Source: Maribacter hydrothermalis (GTDB lineage Bacteria; Bacteroidota; Bacteroidia; Flavobacteriales; Flavobacteriaceae). Taken from it: a stretch of DNA of 64,000 bases. The notes below the pieces were generated by a model. The model did no database searches and was not told where the DNA came from. It saw nothing but the letters and a program-made list of their open reading frames with translations. Below, one piece after another: positions 41,919-50,535 of the stretch. The stretch spans positions 868,001 through 932,000 of the forward strand of contig NZ_CP018760.1 of the NCBI RefSeq assembly GCF_001913155.1, written 5' to 3'. Position numbers and translations under genes: made by a program. Positions within the stretch are counted from its first letter, which is position 1; every line of letters starts with the position of its first letter.

Positions 41919-42035
41919 ATGAAATCTACCGCATCAAAAATTCCTAATAGTAGTATTATAGTTAAAACAAGGGACGCTATTAAGTTATTCGTACAAAAAT
42001 ATAGAAGAGCGTATTACCAGGCGTACTCCTTATAA
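41919..42035 (+). CDS. Possible 38-residue basic small protein
   Basis: An ATG at 41919 opens a 38-codon frame ending at TAA 42033-42035, directly against the stop of the convergent rsmG gene. The predicted peptide is strongly basic and hydrophilic, with KIPNSSIIVKTRDAIKLF near the start and QKYRRAYYQAYSL at the end. It lies in the first AT-rich region after the DinB terminator, with an A-rich leader before the ATG. It is not in an obvious family. Codon use looks ordinary, which favours a real gene, but this could be chance. Confidence 0.5.
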   Translation: MKSTASKIPNSSIIVKTRDAIKLFVQKYRRAYYQAYSL

Positions 42036-42671
42036 TTACCCTTTATATTTTAATGGAAGGTATACCATTTTTTTAGTTTCAAAAAAATCCTCCTTAAAAT
42101 AAGTAGCTAATTGGTATACTTCGGCTGTTCTATAGTCCTTTAATTCCTCTCCTAAATCACCTCCTTTTAGGTATAATATTCCATTTCGAATATCGTGGGC
42201 AGATTCTTTTTTAATCTTTCCTTTGACCCAATGTACAAATGTTGGCATAGCCGCAACGGCCCTACTAACAATAAAATCGAACTGACCCGGTATTTCTTCT
42301 ACACGTGCATTAATTGTTTTTACATTAGTTAATTGTAACCCATAAACCACCTCATCCACAACTTTAATTTTTTTACCAATAGAATCGACCAGTGTAAAAT
42401 TGACTTCTGGAAATAATATTGCCAAAGGAATACCAGGAAATCCGCCACCAGTACCAACGTCTAGAATAGTAGAACCGTCTTTAAAAGTTATGAATTTGGC
42501 TATGCCTAAAGAATGTAAAACATGTCTTAAATAGAGTTCATCAATATCTTTTCTGGAAACCACATTAATCTTTTGGTTCCAATCTTTATATAATTCCTCT
42601 AACTTTATAAAGTGTTGTTTCTGTATTTCAGATAAATTGGGAAAATTTTCAAATATGATTTCAGCAGTCAT
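42036..42671 (-). CDS. rsmG: 16S rRNA (guanine527-N7)-methyltransferase
   Basis: This 211-residue enzyme methylates G527 of 16S rRNA. It shows the GidB family pattern: NQKINVVSRKD, LYLRHVLHSLGIAKF, the SAM motif ILDVGTGGGFPGIPLAI, then VRTINARVEEI-like and FDFIVSRAVAAMPTFVHW. It stands alone on the minus strand between the small ORF and the divergent desaturase gene. Cytoplasmic. Confidence 0.97.
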   Translation of the reverse strand: MTAEIIFENFPNLSEIQKQHFIKLEELYKDWNQKINVVSRKDIDELYLRHVLHSLGIAKFITFKDGSTILDVGTGGGFPGIPLAILFPEVNFTLVDSIGKKIKVVDEVVYGLQLTNVKTINARVEEIPGQFDFIVSRAVAAMPTFVHWVKGKIKKESAHDIRNGILYLKGGDLGEELKDYRTAEVYQLATYFKEDFFETKKMVYLPLKYKG

Positions 42672-42791
42672 CCGTATATTTGTAAATAGATATTATTAAT
42701 ATATTCATTATTGCAAAGATTTAGCTTTTAATTAAGCTATCAAACTATTATAGATTCAATTACAAAATATTAAGTAAAAGATTATTCGATT

Positions 42792-43892
42792 ATGGAAAAA
42801 AATACTATACGCTTTCCTAGAACAGACTCTGCAAAATTCTTTAAAACTTTAAACAACAGAGTTAATGATTATTTTAAAGTTAATAAATTAAAGAAAACAG
42901 GAAACTGGAAACTCCATCTTAAAACTTTGGTTATGTTTTCATTATTTCTTGCACCTTATTTTCTAATATTAACTTTAGGTTTACCTAATTGGGCCAATTT
43001 TCTCTTAACCATTGTAATGGGTATTGGAATGGCCGGTGTTGGGATGAATGTTATGCATGATGGCAATCATGGCGCATACTCAAACAAAAAATGGGTAAAC
43101 AAATTAATGGGTAGTAGTATTTACATTCTTGCCGGTAATGTATATAATTGGCAAGTTCAACACAATGTACTTCACCATACCTACACCAATATTCACGAGC
43201 ACGATGAAGATATGGAAGCAGGAAGAATTTTACGTTTTTCTAAACATGCCGAATGGAAAAAATACCATAAATTCCAACATTTTTATTCCGTTTTCTTATA
43301 CGGTTTACTAACTTTTAACTGGGCAATAACGACAGATTTTCAGCAAATGTATAGATACATGAAAAGAAAATTAGCTTATGGTAAACTACCTAGTGCCACT
43401 ATGAACTGGAGTACTTTGATTGTAACGAAATTACTATACATTACTATTTGGATAGTTTTACCAATGCTTATTTTAGACATTGCTTGGTGGAAAATTTTAA
43501 TAGGATTCTTTTTAATGCATTATGTCGCCGGGGTTATCTTAAGTGTAGTATTTCAATTGGCACATATTGTCGATGACGCCGATACCCCTTTACCAGACGA
43601 ATCTGGTACTATGAAAAATACTTGGGCCATTCATCAATTGTTTACAACAGTTAATTTTGGCACCAAAAATAAAATTGTAAACTGGTTTACTGGTGGGTTA
43701 AATCATCAAGTAGAGCACCATATTTTTCCTAATATTAGCCATGTTCATTACACAAATATTTCAAAAATTGTGAAACAAACAGCTCAGGAATTTAATTTGC
43801 CTTATTACGAGTATAAAACTACTAGAAAAGCTATAATTTCGCACTTTAAACATTTAAAAGAATTAGGCAAGGAGCCTACATTACAATACTAG
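42792..43892 (+). CDS. Fatty acid desaturase (front-end type)
   Basis: This 366-residue integral membrane di-iron enzyme introduces a double bond into acyl chains. The three histidine boxes are HDGNH (89-93), HNVLHH (124-129) and QVEHH (306-310). The glutamine in the third box is characteristic of front-end acyl-lipid desaturases (delta-5/delta-6 group). Four or more membrane helices are present, such as LVMFSLFLAPYFLILTLGL. No fused cytochrome b5 domain is seen, as in other bacterial forms. The exact regiospecificity cannot be read. The aminotransferase gene follows 15 bases downstream. Confidence 0.93.
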   Translation: MEKNTIRFPRTDSAKFFKTLNNRVNDYFKVNKLKKTGNWKLHLKTLVMFSLFLAPYFLILTLGLPNWANFLLTIVMGIGMAGVGMNVMHDGNHGAYSNKKWVNKLMGSSIYILAGNVYNWQVQHNVLHHTYTNIHEHDEDMEAGRILRFSKHAEWKKYHKFQHFYSVFLYGLLTFNWAITTDFQQMYRYMKRKLAYGKLPSATMNWSTLIVTKLLYITIWIVLPMLILDIAWWKILIGFFLMHYVAGVILSVVFQLAHIVDDADTPLPDESGTMKNTWAIHQLFTTVNFGTKNKIVNWFTGGLNHQVEHHIFPNISHVHYTNISKIVKQTAQEFNLPYYEYKTTRKAIISHFKHLKELGKEPTLQY

Positions 43893-43907
43893 AAATTAAC
43901 AGCAACT

Positions 43908-45098
43908 ATGAGCAACCAACTTTCGGATAGAATAAATAGTGTTACACCGTCAGCTACTTTGGAAATGGCCGCTAAGGCTCGTGAATTAAGAGCGGAAGGA
44001 AAAGATATTATCGGTTTAAGTTTAGGAGAACCAGATTTCAATACGCCTGACTACATAAAAGAAGCCGCCATACAGGCAATTAACGATGATTACAATGCGT
44101 ATTCACCAGTTGATGGTTATGTAGAATTAAAAAATGCTATTATCACCAAGTTTAAAAGAGATAATAACATTAGTTATGAAGCTTCTCAAATTGTAGTTTC
44201 TACTGGTGCTAAACAATCATTATATAATGTAGCACAAGTGATACTTAACAAAGGCGACGAAGTTATTTTGCCATGCCCTTACTGGGTAAGTTATAGTGAT
44301 ATCGTAAAATTGGCTGATGGCGTACCCGTAGAAGTTGCCACTTCTTTAGATAATGACTTTAAAATGACGCCGGCACAGTTAGAAGCCGCTATAACACCAA
44401 AAACAAAAATGCTTTGGTATAGCTCCCCCTGTAACCCAAGTGGCTCTATTTATAGTAAAAAAGAATTACGTGCTTTAGCTGATGTTTTACAAAAGCATCC
44501 GCAAATAATTGTTGTAAGCGATGAAATTTACGAACATATTAATTATGGCGTAACCAAACATGCCTCCATGGCAGAATTTGAAGATATGTATAACCGTACC
44601 GTTACCGTAAATGGAGTTGCGAAAGCATTTGCTATGACCGGTTGGAGAATTGGTTATATTGGTGCACCTGCATATATTGCACGCGCTACCAATAAATTAC
44701 AAGGTCAAGTTACTAGTGGTGCTAACTGTATAGCACAACGTGCCGTTATAACTGCTTTAGAAGAATCACCAGACCGTATTAAGTTTATGGTTGATGAATT
44801 TAAAGAACGTCGAAAATTAATTTTAGGTTTGTTAAATGAAATTGACGGATTTAAATGCAATGAGCCCGAAGGTGCTTTTTATGTATACCCAGACGTAACA
44901 GCCTATTTTGGAAAAACGCTAAATGGCACTAAAATTAATAACGCTTCAGACTTATCAATGTATATCCTAGAAGCTGCAAATGTAGCTACTGTTACTGGAG
45001 ATGCTTTTGGAAACGGAAATTGTATTCGTATTTCTTACGCTGCATCTGTAAAAGATATAAAAGAAGCTATTTCAAGAATAAAAGAAGCTTTGAAATAA
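43908..45098 (+). CDS. Aspartate-type PLP aminotransferase
   Basis: This 396-residue class I aminotransferase is of the aspartate/prephenate transaminase type. Marks include LSLGEPDFNTPDYIKEA, the substrate loop YSPVDGY, NPCNPSG-like SSPCNPSGSIYSKKEL, VVSDEIYEHINYG, and the Schiff-base lysine in NGVAKAFAMTGWRIGY. C-terminal NCIRISYAAS carries the arginine that binds the substrate carboxylate. It most likely interconverts aspartate and oxaloacetate. It lies 15 bases after the desaturase gene and is followed by a bidirectional terminator. Confidence 0.95.
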   Translation: MSNQLSDRINSVTPSATLEMAAKARELRAEGKDIIGLSLGEPDFNTPDYIKEAAIQAINDDYNAYSPVDGYVELKNAIITKFKRDNNISYEASQIVVSTGAKQSLYNVAQVILNKGDEVILPCPYWVSYSDIVKLADGVPVEVATSLDNDFKMTPAQLEAAITPKTKMLWYSSPCNPSGSIYSKKELRALADVLQKHPQIIVVSDEIYEHINYGVTKHASMAEFEDMYNRTVTVNGVAKAFAMTGWRIGYIGAPAYIARATNKLQGQVTSGANCIAQRAVITALEESPDRIKFMVDEFKERRKLILGLLNEIDGFKCNEPEGAFYVYPDVTAYFGKTLNGTKINNASDLSMYILEAANVATVTGDAFGNGNCIRISYAASVKDIKEAISRIKEALK

Positions 45099-45114
45099 AG
45101 AGTAACCTATGACA

Positions 45115-45148
45115 TAAAAAAAGTCTCTTCAAATGAAGGGACTTTTTA
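45115..45148. terminator. Bidirectional terminator between the aminotransferase gene and trkH
   Basis: AAAAAGTCTCTTC and GAAGGGACTTTTT pair with one wobble around a 4-base loop. A and T runs on both sides serve the two convergent units. Confidence 0.9.
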
Positions 45149-45170
45149 TTCTTAATATTTTTTTTACTTC

Positions 45171-46664
45171 TTACGTTCGTTTCCAGAAATATGGTGTTAG
45201 TAATATGAGTACGGTAAACAGCTCTAGCCTACCAGCCAACATTAAAAATCCGCACCACCATTTTGCTAAATCTGGCAAACTATTAAAATTACTGACCGGA
45301 TTTAAACTACCCAATGCCGGACCTACATTACCTAATGATGACGCTGCGCCACCTATAGCAGACTCAAAATCCAGCCCTAAAAATCCTAACACTAAGGCCC
45401 CTATAATAAAGAGTAGCATATACAGTACAAAGAAGCCTATAATATTATATACAATTTTTTCCTTTACCGTTTTATTATTATAACGAACCGGTATAATAGC
45501 ATTTGTATGTAGTGTTCTTTTAAACTCCAGAACCCCATTTTTAATAATTATTAAGTGGCGCATAACTTTTATACCACCAGATGTAGATCCGGCAGACCCT
45601 CCTAGGAAAAACAGCCCAAAAAAGAAAACCGTTAAAAAAGGTGTCCACTGTGTAAAATCCGCACTAACAAAACCCGTAGTGGTAATTACCGAAATTATCT
45701 GAAACAATGCATGCCTAAATGAACTTTCACCTTTCCCAAATATCATAGGATACCCTGGAGTTACGTCTGTTATATTTGCTTTAAAATAAATAACCAAGGT
45801 TACTATAATTGTAAATACAATAATGAAACCGGCATAGTACCTAAATTCTTCATCTTTTATTACCTTTTGCACTTTTCCTTTAAATGCAAAATAACTTAAC
45901 ACAAAATTGCTACCCGCTAAAAACATAAAGAAGATAATTATATACTGAATTAATGGCTGGTCGTTCCAGTACGCAACGCTTGCATTTTTTGTTGAAAATC
46001 CACCAGTAGACAAAGTTGCCATTGCATGGTTTATAGCATCAAAAAAAGACATACCTGCAATTTGCAACAAAATGGTTTCCGCAACCGTATATCCAAAATA
46101 AATAAGCCATAGTCGTTTTGCGGTATCGGTAATTCTTGGATGCAACTTATCCCCTGTTGGTCCAGGTGCTTCGGCAGAAAACAATTGCATCCCACCTATT
46201 CCCAATAACGGCAAAATAGCTATTGCTAGAACTATAATACCCATTCCGCCGATCCAATGCGTGAGACTACGCCAAAAAAGAATACCCTCGGGCATGGATT
46301 CAATATCATCCATTATTGATGCACCTGTAGTTGTATATCCAGATACGGTTTCGAAAAATGCATTGGTAATATCGGGTATTGCCCCGGAAAACAAATAAGG
46401 CAACATACCAGATACAGACATAACTATCCAGCCAAAGGTCACAATAATATAACCTTCTTTTTGTTTTACTTCCTTCTTATGACCTCTTGTATAGTACATC
46501 ATAAAAACCCCAACGAACATAGTGGTTATAGACGCAAGTGCAATACTTAATGTAACCCCATCTTTGTATATACCACTGACAACAGCCGCTAAAAGCATAA
46601 AGCCTCCGTTGCATAACAATAGAAGCCCCATTAAATGAAAAATAATTCTTAAGTTAAGCCGCAT
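45171..46664 (-). CDS. trkH: Trk-type potassium uptake membrane protein
   Basis: This 497-residue protein is the channel-like membrane subunit of the Trk potassium system. It has about ten hydrophobic helices and the pore-loop elements TVSGYTTTGASI, TLSTGGFSTKNAS, VITTTGFVSADF and GGSAGSTSGGIK, each with the conserved selectivity-loop glycine. The ATG at 46664, one base after the trkA stop, was chosen over an upstream ATG at 46685 that would overlap trkA. The start RLNLRIIFHLMGLLLL is typical. It works with the TrkA regulator encoded just upstream. Confidence 0.96.
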   Translation of the reverse strand: MRLNLRIIFHLMGLLLLCNGGFMLLAAVVSGIYKDGVTLSIALASITTMFVGVFMMYYTRGHKKEVKQKEGYIIVTFGWIVMSVSGMLPYLFSGAIPDITNAFFETVSGYTTTGASIMDDIESMPEGILFWRSLTHWIGGMGIIVLAIAILPLLGIGGMQLFSAEAPGPTGDKLHPRITDTAKRLWLIYFGYTVAETILLQIAGMSFFDAINHAMATLSTGGFSTKNASVAYWNDQPLIQYIIIFFMFLAGSNFVLSYFAFKGKVQKVIKDEEFRYYAGFIIVFTIIVTLVIYFKANITDVTPGYPMIFGKGESSFRHALFQIISVITTTGFVSADFTQWTPFLTVFFFGLFFLGGSAGSTSGGIKVMRHLIIIKNGVLEFKRTLHTNAIIPVRYNNKTVKEKIVYNIIGFFVLYMLLFIIGALVLGFLGLDFESAIGGAASSLGNVGPALGSLNPVSNFNSLPDLAKWWCGFLMLAGRLELFTVLILLTPYFWKRT

Positions 46665-46665
46665 T

Positions 46666-48015
46666 TTATTGGAACATTCGTTCAATTTTGGAAATCTCAG
46701 ATGGCAAACAACAAACTACAACTCGATCACCTTCTTGTATTCTAAAGCCTCCAAGAGCAATATGCCCTACACCATCCCTAACAACACCTCCAATAGTCGC
46801 CGCTTTTGGGAAATCCAATTCTCTAATTGTTGCATCTGTAACTTTAGAATTTCTTTTTACAATAAACTCCAAGATTTCTGCATTTAAATTGTTTAAACGC
46901 ATTAATGCAACAACCTCTCCTTTTCTAATATGCCTAAAAATATTATTAGCAGCAAGTAACTTTTTATTTATTAAAGTGTCAATACCAATAGAATGAGAAA
47001 GTTGAAAGTAATCCATATTCTCAACCAAAGCTATAGTTTTTTTAATATACTTTGACTTTGCCACCAAACACGACATAATGTTAGTTTCTGAATTACCTGT
47101 AACCGCAATGAAGGCATCCATAGATTCTAAACTTTCTTCATCTAGTAACTCTACATTTCTACCGTCACCATTAATTACCAAAGCATTGGGCAAGTCATCT
47201 GCAAGATCAAAGGCCTTTTCTTTATTTTTCTCAATAAGCTTTACATTAAAATTATTTGCACAAAGGTCGCGAGCAGTTTTATAACCAACTTTACTACCAC
47301 CCAAAATCATTACATTCTTAATTTCAGCTTTCTTTTTACCTGTAAGCTTATAAAGCTCATCTACACCTTCTTTAACAGTAATAAAATAAACCTGGTCGCC
47401 CTCTTTAAACAACGTATCTCCACGTGGTATTACCGTATATTGTGTTCCCGTTCTTTGTAAGGCAATTGGCATAAAATGCAAAGTAGGGAATATTTTAGCC
47501 GCTTCTTTCACCATCTTCCCCACAAAAGGAGCAGATTTTAAAAGAGACACACCAACCATTATCAACTCACCATCTTCAAATTCGTAGGTATCATTGAATG
47601 CAGACTTGTTCAGCAACATTTGTATCTCAGTAGCAGCTAGCGCTTCTGGTGAAATTAATTCATCGATTCCCAATTCCGAAAACCTCAACACTTCTTTATG
47701 ATTTATAAATTCAGTATTCGAAATCCTAGCGATAGTTCGTTTACAACCCAATTGTTTTGCCAACATACATAAGGTAATATTTGTTGTTTCAGAAGAAGTT
47801 ACCGCAATAACTAGATCGGAATTTTGAACCTGAGCATCTTTCAATACAGAAATAGAAGTAGCATCACCTTTTAAAACACGTATATCTAAATGATTGTCTG
47901 CGTAAGCAAGACTTTCTTTTTGACTATCTATTAAAGTAATATCCTGTGATTCATAAGAAAGCAACTTAGCTAAATGAAAGCCTACTTCCCCTGCACCAGC
48001 AATTATAATCTTCAT
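46666..48015 (-). CDS. trkA: Trk potassium transporter peripheral subunit TrkA
   Basis: This 449-residue cytoplasmic regulator has two RCK units. The first N-domain is MKIIIAGAGEVGFHLAKLL and the second begins VMILGGSKVGYKTARDL near residue 233. Each is a nucleotide-binding Rossmann fold followed by a TrkA-C domain (GVSLLKSAPFVGKMV; VTDATIRELDFPKAA). It gates TrkH according to NAD(H)/nucleotide state. trkA and trkH form a two-gene operon with a one-base gap. Confidence 0.97.
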   Translation of the reverse strand: MKIIIAGAGEVGFHLAKLLSYESQDITLIDSQKESLAYADNHLDIRVLKGDATSISVLKDAQVQNSDLVIAVTSSETTNITLCMLAKQLGCKRTIARISNTEFINHKEVLRFSELGIDELISPEALAATEIQMLLNKSAFNDTYEFEDGELIMVGVSLLKSAPFVGKMVKEAAKIFPTLHFMPIALQRTGTQYTVIPRGDTLFKEGDQVYFITVKEGVDELYKLTGKKKAEIKNVMILGGSKVGYKTARDLCANNFNVKLIEKNKEKAFDLADDLPNALVINGDGRNVELLDEESLESMDAFIAVTGNSETNIMSCLVAKSKYIKKTIALVENMDYFQLSHSIGIDTLINKKLLAANNIFRHIRKGEVVALMRLNNLNAEILEFIVKRNSKVTDATIRELDFPKAATIGGVVRDGVGHIALGGFRIQEGDRVVVCCLPSEISKIERMFQ

Positions 48016-48205
48016 TTATTTTATTAGACCGCTAACAATCATTCAATATTCTTCTTACATTTTTTATAAAAGATTACTGGAAGGGATAGCAATTATTAAG
48101 AGGCAAAATTACATAATTAAATTAGTTTATTATTTATTTTCAAGTCTTTAACCTATCAATGACCATCCTATCTAGTTAAAATGGAATTAAGCATTTGCTA
48201 TATTG

Positions 48206-48213
48206 TATATTTG
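48206..48213 (+). promoter_or_regulatory. -7 promoter box (TATATTTG) of the ubiE unit
   Basis: TATATTTG matches TAnnTTTG and ends 16 bases before the ATG at 48230. It overlaps the frame of an extended start at 48203, which argues for the later ATG. Confidence 0.5.
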
Positions 48214-48229
48214 CAAAAAAAATGCACAA

Positions 48230-48973
48230 ATGTCTCGCAAAGTAACGCCTTATAAAGATTCTAACTTGGGAAAAAAAGAACAGGTAACAAAAATGTTCGA
48301 TACTATTTCTAAGAATTATGATGGATTAAATAGAGTCATCTCATTTGGCATTGATATTAAATGGCGAAAAAAAGTTGTTAAACTCCTAAAAAAAGAACAT
48401 CCATCTTCAATTTTAGACATTGCTACGGGCACTGGTGATCTTGCCATAGCTCTTGTAGATACTGGTGCCAAAAAAATAGTAGGTTTGGATATTTCTCCTG
48501 GAATGCTCGCAATTGGGAAAGAGAAAGTAAAATCTAAAAATTTAGACCAAAACATAGAAATGGTTGTTGGCGATAGTGAAAACCTTAGTTTTGATGATAA
48601 CACATTTGATGCAGTTACGGTCTCCTTTGGTGTTCGAAATTTTGAAACATTAGAAGTAGGCATGGCAGAAATACTCCGTGTCTTAAAACCTAATGGTTCT
48701 TTGGTAGTCCTAGAAACTTCTGTACCAACAAGAACACCTTACAAACAAGGTTATAAATTTTACACTAAAAATATTCTTCCGCTAATTGGCAAACTATTTT
48801 CTAAAGACGATTCTGCTTACGGCTATTTAAGTGAATCAGCCTCCGTTTTTCCACATGGCGAAAACTTCAACAATATTTTACGCGAAATTGGGTTTATAGA
48901 TGTAACGAATAAACCTCAAACATTTGGGGTAGCATCTATATATATTGCAAAAAAAGCAAAACCATTGCACTAA
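48230..48973 (+). CDS. ubiE: Demethylmenaquinone methyltransferase (UbiE/MenG)
   Basis: This 247-residue enzyme methylates demethylmenaquinone in the last step of menaquinone synthesis, supplying the quinone used by the Nqr pump. Family signatures are [22 protein letters not shown], the SAM loop [35 protein letters not shown] and [13 protein letters not shown]. The ATG at 48230 was chosen because it follows a -7 box closely, and a longer in-frame start adds an atypical leader. The porT gene follows after 45 bases, an order I recall from other flavobacteria. Confidence 0.95.
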   Translation: MSRKVTPYKDSNLGKKEQVTKMFDTISKNYDGLNRVISFGIDIKWRKKVVKLLKKEHPSSILDIATGTGDLAIALVDTGAKKIVGLDISPGMLAIGKEKVKSKNLDQNIEMVVGDSENLSFDDNTFDAVTVSFGVRNFETLEVGMAEILRVLKPNGSLVVLETSVPTRTPYKQGYKFYTKNILPLIGKLFSKDDSAYGYLSESASVFPHGENFNNILREIGFIDVTNKPQTFGVASIYIAKKAKPLH

Positions 48974-49018
48974 AAAGCTTGCAATTTATTGGTGATTAAC
49001 AATCGTAAAGCAGAATGT

Positions 49019-49714
49019 ATGAAGAAATGGTTGTTTATTAGCCTTATACTTTTATTGATGGCGAATACGTTGAATGCTCAATTCAATGAAAACCCAATAT
49101 TGAATAAACAAAACGAAGATAAAAAACTCCTAAACTGGGGATATTTTTTAGGTTTAAACCAATATGATTTTAAATTTGAGTACAAAGAGAATGCACCCGA
49201 AATATTGGTTAGCAAAAGTTTTGGCTTCAATGTAGGCCTTATTGGAGAAGTACGATTAAATGAATTTTTAGATGTACGATTTGAACCTGGCTTACATTAT
49301 GGATCAAGACTTATGGGATTTCCTGGTTTTGACGACCAAAGAGATGCGCTAAGAGAAGTAAAATCTACCTATATTAATTTTCCTATTTTACTTAAAGCCA
49401 GCACTAGAAGATTTGGAAATTTTAAGCCTTTTATTCTAGGGGGCGGATCGCGAAGTCTTAATTTAGGAAGTAATGAAGAAAGTTTAGACGACAACAGCTC
49501 TGGTACATTTAGAATGAAAAAATGGGTGTACAACTACGAACTTGGCTTTGGTATAGATTTTTATTTGGAATATTTCAAATTTACACCTTCTATACGCGGC
49601 GTTTTTGCCATTACTGACGAATTAGTGCCCGATATAGACCCAAATAGTCCATGGACAGGAAATATAGAATCCCTAAAGACCAGAGGAATCTTTATAAACT
49701 TTACGTTCGAATAA
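49019..49714 (+). CDS. porT: Type IX secretion protein PorT/SprT-like
   Basis: This 231-residue exported beta-barrel-type protein has a signal peptide (KKWLFISLILLLMANTLNAQ). It matches the PorT pattern NWGYFLGLNQYDFKF, SFGFNVGLIGEVRLNEFLDVRFEPGLHYGSR, TYINFPILLKASTRR, and FKPFILGGGSRSLNLGS. PorT (SprT) is required for type IX secretion and gliding. The start at 49019 gives the clean signal peptide. The gene lies between ubiE and the convergent SpoU gene, with tamL beyond. Together with the plug gene at 36636 it provides two T9SS parts in this window. Confidence 0.88.
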   Translation: MKKWLFISLILLLMANTLNAQFNENPILNKQNEDKKLLNWGYFLGLNQYDFKFEYKENAPEILVSKSFGFNVGLIGEVRLNEFLDVRFEPGLHYGSRLMGFPGFDDQRDALREVKSTYINFPILLKASTRRFGNFKPFILGGGSRSLNLGSNEESLDDNSSGTFRMKKWVYNYELGFGIDFYLEYFKFTPSIRGVFAITDELVPDIDPNSPWTGNIESLKTRGIFINFTFE

Positions 49715-49761
49715 ATAGTAGCAATTAGCAAAAGTTAAAAATTTCGATAAACAATTTCTAG

Positions 49762-50481
49762 TTACTTTCTAATTTCGTGAAGTAAGATTGCGGTTGCAGA
49801 GGCTACATTTAAACTCTCTGTGGTAACACCACCAAATTGAGGAATCGTTAATTTATAAGAACATAGTTTAGTAACCGTATCAGAAATTCCTTTTCCTTCA
49901 TTACCCATTACCATAATTCCTTTATCGGGTAATTTTGACTTATTTATAGTAACGCCATCCATAAACGTGCCATACACAGGTAGTTTTGTGGCATTTAAAT
50001 AACTCTCAAGATCTAAATAATGAATATTCACCCGAGTTATTGAACCCATAGTTGCCTGCAATACTTTTGGGTTATAACAATCTACAGTATCTTTGGAACA
50101 TACTAAATCAGTAATCCCAAACCAATCGCATAAACGTATTATTGTACCTAAATTTCCAGGGTCCTGTACACCGTCAAGGACTAAAATCCAATTTGAATAT
50201 ATTTGATCTAGTTTTTCTGGAATATAAAAAACCCCTAAATATCCATTAGGATTTTTTAGACTACTTATTTGGTTTAATTCTTTAGTAGTAATTTTATCAA
50301 CCTTTACCCCTTTTAATACTAACCCATTTGAATCTACTGCAAATATCTTATGCAGCTTTATAGTTGAATTAACAACCTCCTCTATGGTCTTTTTCCCCTC
50401 AACAACAAAAAGTCCATGTTCAATTCGGCACTTTTTTTGCTGTAGACTTTTGATAAGTTTCAATTCACTTTTGACAACCAT
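49762..50481 (-). CDS. SpoU/TrmH-family RNA 2'-O-methyltransferase
   Basis: This 239-residue protein has a substrate-binding N-terminal domain (RIEHGLFVVEGKKTIEEV) and a C-terminal knotted SPOUT domain. The three SpoU motifs are DPGNLGTIIRLCDWFG, IMVMGNEGKGIS and LTIPQFGGVTTESLNVASATAILL. It would methylate ribose 2'-OH in rRNA or tRNA; the exact site is not evident. It diverges from tamL, with 54 bases between the two starts. Confidence 0.94.
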   Translation of the reverse strand: MVVKSELKLIKSLQQKKCRIEHGLFVVEGKKTIEEVVNSTIKLHKIFAVDSNGLVLKGVKVDKITTKELNQISSLKNPNGYLGVFYIPEKLDQIYSNWILVLDGVQDPGNLGTIIRLCDWFGITDLVCSKDTVDCYNPKVLQATMGSITRVNIHYLDLESYLNATKLPVYGTFMDGVTINKSKLPDKGIMVMGNEGKGISDTVTKLCSYKLTIPQFGGVTTESLNVASATAILLHEIRK

Positions 50482-50499
50482 TCAAATAATGTATTTTTG
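50471..50499 (+). promoter_or_regulatory. Promoter of tamL (TTG-N18-TATTTTTG)
   Basis: TTG at 50471-50473 and TATTTTTG at 50492-50499 are 18 bases apart, the best full match to the Bacteroidota promoter in the window. It would start transcription near 50506, before the ATG at 50536. Confidence 0.7.
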
Positions 50500-50535
50500 A
50501 TTTCTATGAGGATGGGATTCTGCTCCAAAAACAAC

